Assembly (NCBI RefSeq): GCF_003285005.1
Contig: NZ_QMFA01000034.1
Span: 253 to 64,252, forward strand
Source of the DNA: Paenibacillus sp. YN15
GTDB lineage: Bacteria > Bacillota > Bacilli > Paenibacillales > NBRC-103111
Length of the DNA: 64,000 nucleotides
Direction of reading: 5' to 3'
Part shown: in pieces, positions 16,650 through 23,941 of the stretch
Layout: every line of letters starts with the position of its first letter
Position numbering within the stretch: the stretch's first letter is position 1
Position numbers and translations under genes: made by a program
The notes under the pieces: model-generated
Seen by the model: the letters and a program-made list of their open reading frames with translations, nothing else
Database searches by the model: none
What the model was told of the DNA's origin: nothing

Positions 16650-17669
16650 TTAATAGGTATGAACGGTTTCTTTGGCGTGACTTTTGGAGGAGGCGTAAAT
16701 GGCGTCCAAAAGACCCATGGAAGCAGCCGCCTCGCTTAACCCGGTATACTCCTTCACGCCGGTTTCCCTGCTCCGGTAGTATAGGGCCACCAGCTTGGCA
16801 TGGCCCTTGCCCCAGTAGGACTTGCCCAGCTCCGCGGCGGAATCGCTGGCCAGCACTTCCTCCGCCCCGTCCCTGATCAAGAGCAGGCGGTTGTCCGTGT
16901 AGCGCAGGAGCCCTTTTTCCATATGCATTTCCACAAAAAACGGGCTGTTGCCGGAATAGCCGTTGGTGGCATAGAAGAAGCCCTTCTTGCCGTCCTTGTA
17001 ATACAGGGTGGCCTCCGCCGTATCCTCCACTTCAATGACATCCTGGAGCACCCGGGTGTCCGTGGTTCCTTTGACGGCTTCCACCTCGCCGCCCAGGTGA
17101 TACAGCATATCCAGCATATGCACCGCCTGGTTGATCAAGAGGCCGCCGCCTTCGGTGGCCCACTTGCCGCGCCAGTCCTCGGAGCGGTAATATTCCGGCG
17201 TCCGGTGCCAGGTAAGGATGCAGCGCAGGCCCAGCATCCGGCCCAGCTCGCCCCGGTCAATCCATTCCTTGGCTTTTTCCACGGAAGGGTTGAAGCGGTT
17301 CTGAAGGATAACGCAGCAGGTGACACCCGACTTTTCCACCGCCCGGACAATCTCACCGGCCTCCGCCGCGTTCAGGGCCACCGGTTTTTCCAGGACGATG
17401 TGCTTGCCCGCCTCCGCGGCCCGAATCGCCATCGGCGCATGGAGATAGTGGGGCAGGCAGATATGGACGGTATCCACGTCAGGGTCAGCCAACACATCCT
17501 CTGCCCTGGTAAAGCTTTTGCAGCCGTATTGCCCCGCCAAAGCGGCGCTCCGCTCGGGGATGATGTCGCAGACTCCGTACAGCTTGGCATCCGCCGCTTC
17601 CGCTATGGCCGCGGCATGCACCGGACCGATGGCCCCGCAGCCGAGAATGACGGCATTTCTTGCGCCCAT
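16650..17669 (-). CDS. Gfo/Idh/MocA family oxidoreductase
   Basis: 339 residues. An N-terminal Rossmann fold (AVILGCGAIGPVHAAAI) binds NAD(P). The C-terminal domain carries the family EKPVAL motif (LEKPVALNAAEAG) and GGLLINQAVHMLDML with the catalytic His. These enzymes oxidise or reduce sugars, inositols and their derivatives. The start at 17669 lies one base after the stop of the isomerase gene and agrees with the Rossmann start; a longer frame would begin inside the preceding gene. It is the last gene of a three-gene sugar operon. Confidence 0.88.
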   Translation of the reverse strand: MGARNAVILGCGAIGPVHAAAIAEAADAKLYGVCDIIPERSAALAGQYGCKSFTRAEDVLADPDVDTVHICLPHYLHAPMAIRAAEAGKHIVLEKPVALNAAEAGEIVRAVEKSGVTCCVILQNRFNPSVEKAKEWIDRGELGRMLGLRCILTWHRTPEYYRSEDWRGKWATEGGGLLINQAVHMLDMLYHLGGEVEAVKGTTDTRVLQDVIEVEDTAEATLYYKDGKKGFFYATNGYSGNSPFFVEMHMEKGLLRYTDNRLLLIRDGAEEVLASDSAAELGKSYWGKGHAKLVALYYRSRETGVKEYTGLSEAAASMGLLDAIYASSKSHAKETVHTY

Positions 17670-17670
17670 A

Positions 17671-18435
17671 TTATGCGAAACCTTCCTTCTTGAGGTTGTT
17701 GTAGCTGATCGCCAGGCTGTCGAAGGCTTCCGTCGGGCCGGCATCCCGCTCGATGAGATACCACTTCACCTTGGCTTCCTCGGAGGCCTTGAAGATTTCC
17801 GGCCAGTTCAGGTTGCCTTCCATTACCTCGGACATAATCTGCTTGTCGTCGGCGATGGCCAGATCCTTGAAGTGGATGGCATCCACCCGTCCGGCCAGCT
17901 TGCGAATCCAGTTGACGGGATCTACCCCGCCGTATTGCAACCAGTAGGTGTCCAGAGTGAACATGAAGGTTTCCGGATTGGTTTCCTCCACGAGAATATC
18001 CATGCCGAATTTGCCGTTAAATTTCTCAAATTCAAAATGGTGGTTGTGATAGCTGAATTTCAGGCCGTTTTTGCCCAACTCGTCGGCAATGGCGGAGAAC
18101 TTGCGGGCGAAGACCGGATAACCGTCCGCATTGCGGAATTCGGTAGGCAGGCCGCCCAGACCGGCAATGCCGCAGCCCAGGGTATGGTGATCCTTGATAA
18201 GGCTGTCCAGCTCATCCACGAATTTGGAATATGGCACATGGGTCAGCACGATCTTAAGGCCGTGTGAATCGGCGATGGCCTTCAGCTCTTCGGCCGGCAA
18301 GGCCGCCTTGATGCCCGAAGCCTGGATGGTGGTGTAGCCGATCTCGCGGACTTTCTTCAGCGTTGCATCCAGTTCCTCGGCGGTGTTGGTGTAATCCCGC
18401 AGGGTGTACATTTGGGCGCCCAGTATTTTGGTCAT
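17671..18435 (-). CDS. Sugar phosphate isomerase/epimerase (xylose isomerase-like TIM barrel)
   Basis: 254 residues of the AP-endonuclease-2/IolE-like barrel. Likely metal ligands occur in FSYHNHHFEFEKF, LDTYWLQYGGVDP and HFKDLAI, and in ERDAGPTEAF near the end. AAAGGAGACGATCCCC precedes the ATG. It is flanked by two Gfo/Idh/MocA dehydrogenases, an arrangement common in inositol- and keto-sugar-degrading operons. Substrate not determinable from sequence. Confidence 0.87.
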   Translation of the reverse strand: MTKILGAQMYTLRDYTNTAEELDATLKKVREIGYTTIQASGIKAALPAEELKAIADSHGLKIVLTHVPYSKFVDELDSLIKDHHTLGCGIAGLGGLPTEFRNADGYPVFARKFSAIADELGKNGLKFSYHNHHFEFEKFNGKFGMDILVEETNPETFMFTLDTYWLQYGGVDPVNWIRKLAGRVDAIHFKDLAIADDKQIMSEVMEGNLNWPEIFKASEEAKVKWYLIERDAGPTEAFDSLAISYNNLKKEGFA

Positions 18436-18452
18436 GGGGATCGTCTCCTTTA

Positions 18453-19619
18453 TCAGTGGGTTCCGGCCACGTCTGCGACCCGTTGGACAACATCGGGCTT
18501 GACGTAGGTGGAAGCTTTAATTTTGTCCTGAAGCAGATTGTAGAATCCGTCGTGGTCAAAGTTCTCCAGATCGGCCCAGCTGTCGGTCCAGGCGGAATAG
18601 TGGATGCCGTTGGAGATCAGGAGGCCAAGAACCCCTTCTTCCCCGGGAGCCAGCAGCTTCTCGCCCTTCAGAATGGCATTGGTGAAATTCTTCATGATGC
18701 CCACATGCTGCTCTCCGCCGTTGGTATCCGCGGGAACCTCACATTTCCAGGCCTCCGGACGGCCGAAGGGAGCGGTGTTGGTCTTGTTGAATTCCCGTTC
18801 CGACACGCGGTTGCGGTGGAAGGTGATCACATTCTTCTCCACGACGATCTTGCCCATGTCGCCGGAGATTTCCAGCCGGTTGGTGCCCGGAGATTCCGCT
18901 GTGGAGGTGATATATACGCCGCTGGCGCCGTTTTCGAATTCCATATAGGCGGTGACATCGTCCTCCACCTCAATATTGTAGAACTTGCCGAAGCCGCAGA
19001 AGGACCGCACCCGCTTGGGCATGCCGAGAATCCATTGGAACAGGTCGAGATTGTGGGGGTTCTGGTTGATCAGCGTGCCGCCGCCTTCTCCTTCCCAGGT
19101 GGAGCGCCAGGTGCCGGAATCATGGTAGCATTGGGGACGGTACCAGTCGGTGATGATCCAGACGGCCCGTTTGATGCCGCCCAGCTCTCCGCTTTTCACC
19201 AGGTCGCGAACCTTCTGGTACACCGGGTTGGTGCGCTGGTTGTACATGATGCAGAACAGCTTGTCTGACTTTTTGGCCGCTTCGTTCATTTCCAGCACTT
19301 GCTTGGTATATACCCCTGCCGGCTTCTCCACCAGCACATGCAATCCATGCTCGAAGCCCTGAATGGCAAGGGGCGGATGGTCATAGTGGGGCACGGCGAT
19401 GAGCACGGCGTCGATCAGGCCGCTTTTGTACATGGACAGGGCGTCCTCAAACACGGGAACCTCGGGCAGTGTCTTCGCGGCCCATTCCCTTCTTTCGGCG
19501 CTGATGTCGCATACGGCTCCCAGGACCAGGTTGGGCACCCGCTTATCCAGGTGAATGTGGGTGGCATGGGAGGTTCCCATATTGCCCAACCCGATTATAC
19601 CAATTCTTACTTTATCCAT
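18453..19619 (-). CDS. Gfo/Idh/MocA family oxidoreductase, operon leader
   Basis: 388 residues. The nucleotide-binding N-terminus is VRIGIIGLGNMGTSHATHI, followed by EKPAGVYTKQVLEM (the Lys/Pro motif) and GGTLINQNPHNLDLFQWI with the catalytic histidine. It differs from the downstream paralogue in length and substrate-site residues, so the two probably act at different steps. AAAGGAGGACGCG lies 11 bases before the ATG. It is transcribed divergently from an AraC regulator about 160 bp away. Confidence 0.88.
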   Translation of the reverse strand: MDKVRIGIIGLGNMGTSHATHIHLDKRVPNLVLGAVCDISAERREWAAKTLPEVPVFEDALSMYKSGLIDAVLIAVPHYDHPPLAIQGFEHGLHVLVEKPAGVYTKQVLEMNEAAKKSDKLFCIMYNQRTNPVYQKVRDLVKSGELGGIKRAVWIITDWYRPQCYHDSGTWRSTWEGEGGGTLINQNPHNLDLFQWILGMPKRVRSFCGFGKFYNIEVEDDVTAYMEFENGASGVYITSTAESPGTNRLEISGDMGKIVVEKNVITFHRNRVSEREFNKTNTAPFGRPEAWKCEVPADTNGGEQHVGIMKNFTNAILKGEKLLAPGEEGVLGLLISNGIHYSAWTDSWADLENFDHDGFYNLLQDKIKASTYVKPDVVQRVADVAGTH

Positions 19620-19782
19620 AAGCTAACGCGTCCTCCTTTTTTCAATCCACGCACTCCATACGAAGCGCTGCTGAAACGGTTTCATACTCCCATTCAATGT
19701 ACCATTAAGGGCTTGCGCCAGCTATACAATCCTTGTTTGATACTATGCAAATCTTGCGGTAATATGGAGAGGGGTGAGACAT

Positions 19783-20640
19783 GTGAAAGCGGACCTGACG
19801 AGAGTCCGGCATACGTCGTCGGACGGCTCCTTTTCGATTCATCACAGCCGGGACGAAGTGCCCAATCCGGACCATTTTAAGCTGCATTATGAGCTGGGCT
19901 ACGAGCTCTTTTTGTTCCTGGAGGGAAACGGCACCTATATCATCGAGGGCAACCGCTACGAGCTGTCCCCCGACTCCCTTCTTATTATGAATTCCACCGA
20001 GCTGCACGCCTTATCCATCTCGCCGGATCATCCCTATGAGCGCATTGTGCTCACGCTGAAGAAGGATTTTCTGCCTCCTTTCCTGTCCCACGGGGTGGAT
20101 TTTTGCCGATCCCTCAAGTACCGGAAGCTGGGGCACGGCAATTTGATCCAGGGAGAGCTGGTGCGCAAAAACGGAATTCTGGACTATTACGGGAAGCTGC
20201 TGCGGCTGCTTGCCGATCCCGGTCCCGAGGAGGAATTTGTAGCCAAGTGCATCATCGCGGAGCTTCTGGCCTCCGTCAACAGCATCAAGGAAAACGAGCT
20301 GCTGAACGCCCAATTGCATAAGCCGGCCATGACCAAAATCGGCGAGCTGCTGGAATACATCAACGCCAATCTCAACGAGGCGCTGACCCTGGACGCTTTG
20401 GCGGAGCGATTCTTCCTCACCAAATATCATCTGTGCCATATTTTCAAGGAGGCGACAGGCTACTCCATCAATCAATATATTTCCTACAAGCGCATCCATA
20501 TGGCGGACGCCCTTATGCTGGAAGGTTATGCGCCGACCCAGGCCTGCTTCATGTCGGGCTTTAACAGCTATTCCAACTTCTACAAATCCTACCGCAAGCT
20601 CACCGGGCGTTCCCCGCGGCATTTCAAAAGCGGTCAATAA
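19783..20640 (+). CDS. AraC-family regulator divergent from the dehydrogenase operon
   Basis: 285 residues. The cupin sensor (about 10-75, GYELFLFLEGNGTYIIEGNRYEL) is followed by a linker and a C-terminal AraC domain (about 190-283, LAERFFLTKYHLCHIFKEATGYSINQYI). A GTG at 19783 is taken as start because GGAGAGGGG lies seven bases before it; an earlier in-frame GTG at 19774 overlaps that site. Its position suggests it controls the three divergent sugar genes. Confidence 0.85.
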   Translation: MKADLTRVRHTSSDGSFSIHHSRDEVPNPDHFKLHYELGYELFLFLEGNGTYIIEGNRYELSPDSLLIMNSTELHALSISPDHPYERIVLTLKKDFLPPFLSHGVDFCRSLKYRKLGHGNLIQGELVRKNGILDYYGKLLRLLADPGPEEEFVAKCIIAELLASVNSIKENELLNAQLHKPAMTKIGELLEYINANLNEALTLDALAERFFLTKYHLCHIFKEATGYSINQYISYKRIHMADALMLEGYAPTQACFMSGFNSYSNFYKSYRKLTGRSPRHFKSGQ

Positions 20641-20744
20641 GCGATCAATCATTAGAAGAATGACAAAAAAGCTCTTGAACTCTCTCAAGAACTGTAGTAG
20701 TTTAATAGTTGTAAGCCTATTTTCCATTTAAAGGAGGTGCCGGC

Positions 20745-20849
20745 ATGGAGAAGATGATGAACATGATGATGGCCAAAATGCAGGAATGCGACGAAATGAC
20801 CACCATGATGATGGACATGATGCGCGACATGAAGAAGGTTTCGATGTAA
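20745..20849 (+). CDS. Methionine-rich 34-residue miniprotein
   Basis: A short ORF with a near-perfect ribosome site, AAAGGAGGTGCCGGC, before ATG. The product has 15 Met out of 34 residues, arranged as MxMMM-like clusters on an acidic/basic helix, with one Cys (QECDEM). It starts MEKMMNMMMAKM and ends DMMRDMKKVSM. The pattern could bind Cu(I) through thioethers, or pack as a Met-rich amphipathic helix; neither is shown. I do not recognise a family. The opposite strand is His-rich in one frame but lacks a ribosome site. Confidence 0.6.
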   Translation: MEKMMNMMMAKMQECDEMTTMMMDMMRDMKKVSM

Positions 20850-20902
20850 GACGTTGCAGGTTTGCCGGAATCTGGACCATTCCCGCAAACAGATCAGGCT
20901 GA

Positions 20903-21044
20903 CGGACAAGCGGACCTCCGCAGGACCGCCGGCTTGCTTGGCCAAGCAGACCGCTGCACGGCCCTTCCTAATATTCCCGGACAAGCGGACCTCCGCATCC
21001 CGGGACCCTACTGACGCATTCGGTCAAGCAGACAGCTGCAGACC
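20903..21044 (+). repeat. Tandem pair of two-hairpin modules
   Basis: Two copies of a module of roughly 75-80 bp. Each has a first hairpin CGGACAAGCGGACCTCCGCA (20903 and 20978) and a second hairpin built on CAAGCAGAC-N-GCTGCA (20943 and 21025). Stems are GCGGA/TCCGC and GCAG/CTGC. The last merges into a terminator. The frame across it encodes a repeat (DKRTSA...) but has no ribosome site. It lies about 55 bp past the Met-rich ORF. Confidence 0.6.
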
Positions 21045-21054
21045 GGTGTTTTTT
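21021..21054 (+). terminator. Terminator after the Met-rich ORF and hairpin repeats
   Basis: CGGTC pairs with GACCG around AAGCAGACAGCTGCA (itself self-pairing) and is followed by GTGTTTTTTT. Confidence 0.75.
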
Positions 21055-21072
21055 TAAATTTTACGGACCTTT

Positions 21073-21402
21073 TTACCCCAGCTGCCGAAGGCGGATTCCG
21101 ATCCGGGTACGCTGCCGCTTCAGCTCCAACGCCTCTTCCCGCAGCGCCAGCTCCTCGCCCTTGCGGCTGAGGGAGCGGATTTCCCGGTACAGGACCAGCA
21201 TCCGACCGTTGATCTCATCAAACCTGCGCCACAGCTCCTCCTTGGATTGCAGCCTCGCCTCCCGGCGGATCAGCTGCTCCCTGTTATAGAGCCTCCCGAG
21301 AATTTCCTGCTGCCATGCCGTATCTCCCAGGCTTCTTGCCAGGTTGTATAAATCCAGCTGATCGTTCACCCATGCTCCGGCAATTGCCTGTGCAGAACCC
21401 AT
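21073..21402 (-). CDS. Small charged, coiled-coil-prone hypothetical protein
   Basis: 109 residues, no family recognised. The N-terminal third is mildly hydrophobic; residues from about 35 onward are rich in Arg, Glu and Leu with heptad spacing (EELWRRFDEINGRMLVLYREIRSLSRKGEELALREEALELKRQRTR is the strongest stretch, abbreviated here by its residues 55-100), suggesting a helical hairpin or coiled coil. The start at 21402 is chosen because GGAGA lies eight bases before it. It is alone behind a promoter that overlaps a perfect palindrome, so it is probably regulated. Confidence 0.65.
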   Translation of the reverse strand: MGSAQAIAGAWVNDQLDLYNLARSLGDTAWQQEILGRLYNREQLIRREARLQSKEELWRRFDEINGRMLVLYREIRSLSRKGEELALREEALELKRQRTRIGIRLRQLG

Positions 21403-21439
21403 GACCAACATCTCCGTCCTTATCCGGCTTCAATTTTAT

Positions 21440-21474
21440 ACCTAGTATTATACTAGGTTTTTATGGTTTTGCAA
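21440..21474 (-). promoter_or_regulatory. Promoter with palindromic operator over the -10 box
   Basis: Minus strand TTGCAA (21469-21474), 16-bp spacer, TATAAT (21447-21452). The perfect inverted repeat ACCTAGTATTATACTAGGT (plus strand, 21440-21458) covers the -10 box. This arrangement suggests repression by a dimeric regulator of the gene at 21073-21402. Confidence 0.75.
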
Positions 21475-21546
21475 GAAAAACCTCAGCCTCCGGTAAAAAA
21501 CTGTCCGCCTATAAAGTCCGGCAGGCTGGAGTTTACAGGAGAAAAA

Positions 21547-21585
21547 GGGAGCAATAACGGAAAAGCGCCTGCCGTTATCACTCCC
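21547..21585 (-). terminator. Terminator of the xylo-oligosaccharide operon
   Basis: Minus strand GGGAGTGATAACGG pairs with CCGTTATTGCTCCC (one mismatch, 14 positions) and is followed by TTTTTCTCC. Confidence 0.8.
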
Positions 21586-21660
21586 TTATTCGAGCTTGCA
21601 ATGAAATAGCCATCCATGCTGCGTTTCCCGCCGCACCTTTAGACCGATGAAATGTCGGAG

Positions 21661-21765
21661 AGGCCCCTCAAACCGGCTTTGCCGGTTTCGAGGCTTCCAT
21701 AACACTATCCGGCCTGCGGCAAGGACCAGTGTTATTTCAGGGTAGCGGAACATCCCCTTCCGCTA
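21661..21765. repeat. Cluster of three stem-loops at the 3' end of the GH52 gene
   Basis: Three inverted repeats in a row: AAACCGGC/GCCGGTTT (inside CCTC/GAGG) at about 21661-21695, ATAACACT/AGTGTTAT at 21699-21735, and TAGCGGAA/TTCCGCTA at 21743-21765. The last includes the stop codon of the xylosidase gene. None has a clear T-run. They may stabilise the mRNA 3' end. Confidence 0.6.
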
Positions 21766-23907
21766 TTCCTCCAGCCAGAGAATTGCGGTCACACCCCGGG
21801 GATAATACTTGCTGCCCTTGGCGAATCCGGCCAGAATCTGGTCGCTCCAGCTCCAGATGCCGTTGCGGGGATCGGTGAGCCAAGCCGCATGGGCGGCGTC
21901 TGCCCGCTGGCCCGCTTCATCCCGGGGCAAACCCAGAATATGCCGGGCAATAAACTGGCACAGGTAAATTTTGCTGAGCCAGGAGTTGTCGCTGGTGGAC
22001 GAAAGCTTCCAGCCCCCGTCCGCGAACAGGCATGCGCCCTCCGTCAATACCGTACGCAGATGGCGGTCCAAGGCTTCCAGGTAGGCCTTGTACGGTCCCT
22101 GGCGGTCCAGGGCTGCGGCACAGCCGGCTGCGTAGGGAAATACCAGCCCCTCTATGGCGGGGATGATCCGGGAGTCGTTGTCTTCGTGAATGACCGCCGG
22201 AATGTAGCCGTCCTCCGTCATGTGGGCGGCTAATGTATCCGCGCAGCGCCTGGCTTGGAGAGCGGCCAGCGCGGCGGCTTCGGACAAGCCGCGGGAGCGG
22301 AAAACCCGCTCCAAGGCCACATATGCCGCCCAGCATTTGCCCGCCAGGTAAATATTGTTCCGGGCCTGGCCCAGGGATACGTCCAGGCTGTCGTAGGTGG
22401 TAATTTCCGCGCCGGTTCCGCAGCGGGAGCTGTCCAGTCCCATAATGCCGTTGCGCTGTTCCGGGTCGGGATGATCCCGGTTGGCCATGCTGGCCAGACA
22501 TTGCTCCAGAAGCGGCAGCTTCCCTTTCAGCCAGCCGGCATCCCCGGACCGGTGGGTGTAAACGGCGGCGCAAAGCACCCAGTTGACCAATTGCTCATGG
22601 GTCATATACGAGAAGCATCCGCTCAAATCCGGCTGTTCGTAGCTGGAATAGCCGGGAACCGAAAATGCATTGGCCACCCCCATGTCATGGGTGAAGCTGA
22701 TCCCGCCGGGATACAGCCGCTCCTCCCCGGGAAACCGGACCTGGTCGGTATAGCTGAAGCGCTCCGCAAACATATCCAGCTCGTTTTTGACTGTCCAGGG
22801 ATTCATCCGCAGTTCAAAAAACAGCTGGTCCACCGTCAAATCGAAGGTGTTCATCATCCGGTACTGCCCTTCGTTCACCACCCAGAAGGGGCGTCCTGCC
22901 CGATCCAGCAGTTGGGTATTCCCGTAATAGCTGCGGATGGAATGGATTAGCATAAAGCGCTGGTCCTCCGACAGCTTGCTTCCGGAGAGCATGGCGTCGG
23001 AAGCGGTGCAGCTGCCGCCGATGGCTTCGTAATGGTCCAGCGCGTATTGGGCCACCTGCTCAATATTGGCAAAGCAGCGGGTATACCAATAGCTCATGTC
23101 CTCTCCTGCGGTGACATAGCCTGCCCGGTAGAAGCAGATGGCAAACCGGAAGGTCCGCAGTTCCCCTGCGGGGGTTTCCATAATAAAAGCGGCGACTCTG
23201 CCCAGGCCGTTTTGGGCCGGATGTCCGGCGGAGCTTTGCAGAATGATTTTTTCAATGGTACTGTGCTGCGTGGAATGGACATCGGCATCCAGCGTGGCGA
23301 TAGCCGTGTGGCGGCCCTGCCCGATCCCCTTCATCCCGGAGGCGGTCTGGAAGCGGCGCATATGGGAGTAGGGGTCCGTCCCTTGGTACCCCAGCATGGC
23401 CTTGCGGGGACGGCTGCCTTGTCTGTTGTCCACGGTGATCTCCGCCAGCACCGCCGGCACCAGCGCCTCCCGAAGCTCCGCTTCTCCCGCTGTTTCCGGA
23501 TTGGGCACCGGCCGGACCTGGGACAGAATGCGGAGGGTCAAGTCGCCCGCCTGCCAGGTGTCCGTTCCTAAGCGGAACTCCCGGCGGATTGCCTCCTGCC
23601 GGAAAGGGCGGAGCAGCGCTTTGCTCTCCTCCTCCCCGGCAGCTGCGTGGTCCGCCAGCGTAAACCATTTGCTTTCATCAAAATTGTCTCCGAAGAAGGG
23701 AAAGCCTTCGTATCCCGCCCCTTCCGCGCGCTCCAGAATGGCGTACACCTGCTCCCGGGGCGGCTGGGCCCGCTCCAGATCAAACCCTCCGGCTGCTCCC
23801 GGGTAACCCAGGGTAAAGCTGGCATATGCCCCTATGGGGGAATGATGGGCGTTAAAAAACGGATTGTGCAATGGAGGCTTCTCCTGGGATTCGGACAGCC
23901 TTTTCAT
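21763..23907 (-). CDS. Beta-xylosidase, glycoside hydrolase family 52
   Basis: 714 residues, close to Geobacillus XynB2 (about 705). It is very similar along its length: FFNAHHSPIGAYASFTLGYPG at the start, VNEGQYRMMNTFDLTVDQLFFEL around the predicted nucleophile Glu346, MGLDSSRCGTGAEITTYDSLDVSLGQARN, and GSKYYPRGVTAILWLEE at the end. It hydrolyses xylo-oligosaccharides with retention of configuration. No signal peptide, so it works on oligomers imported by the adjacent ABC transporter. GGAAGG precedes the ATG. The last gene of the locus. Confidence 0.95.
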   Translation of the reverse strand: MKRLSESQEKPPLHNPFFNAHHSPIGAYASFTLGYPGAAGGFDLERAQPPREQVYAILERAEGAGYEGFPFFGDNFDESKWFTLADHAAAGEEESKALLRPFRQEAIRREFRLGTDTWQAGDLTLRILSQVRPVPNPETAGEAELREALVPAVLAEITVDNRQGSRPRKAMLGYQGTDPYSHMRRFQTASGMKGIGQGRHTAIATLDADVHSTQHSTIEKIILQSSAGHPAQNGLGRVAAFIMETPAGELRTFRFAICFYRAGYVTAGEDMSYWYTRCFANIEQVAQYALDHYEAIGGSCTASDAMLSGSKLSEDQRFMLIHSIRSYYGNTQLLDRAGRPFWVVNEGQYRMMNTFDLTVDQLFFELRMNPWTVKNELDMFAERFSYTDQVRFPGEERLYPGGISFTHDMGVANAFSVPGYSSYEQPDLSGCFSYMTHEQLVNWVLCAAVYTHRSGDAGWLKGKLPLLEQCLASMANRDHPDPEQRNGIMGLDSSRCGTGAEITTYDSLDVSLGQARNNIYLAGKCWAAYVALERVFRSRGLSEAAALAALQARRCADTLAAHMTEDGYIPAVIHEDNDSRIIPAIEGLVFPYAAGCAAALDRQGPYKAYLEALDRHLRTVLTEGACLFADGGWKLSSTSDNSWLSKIYLCQFIARHILGLPRDEAGQRADAAHAAWLTDPRNGIWSWSDQILAGFAKGSKYYPRGVTAILWLEE

Positions 23908-23941
23908 ATGTTTGCCTTCCTTTCTTCCCGATGCTCCGCTG

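Noticed and set aside
20685-20984. A His-rich minus-strand frame opposite the Met-rich ORF
   Set aside because: The His codons are the complement of the ATG-rich sequence; only the plus strand has a proper ribosome site.
20854-21057. A 67-codon frame with an internal protein repeat (DKRTSA...)
   Set aside because: No ribosome site; the repetition is explained by the DNA-level hairpin repeats and the frame ends in the terminator.
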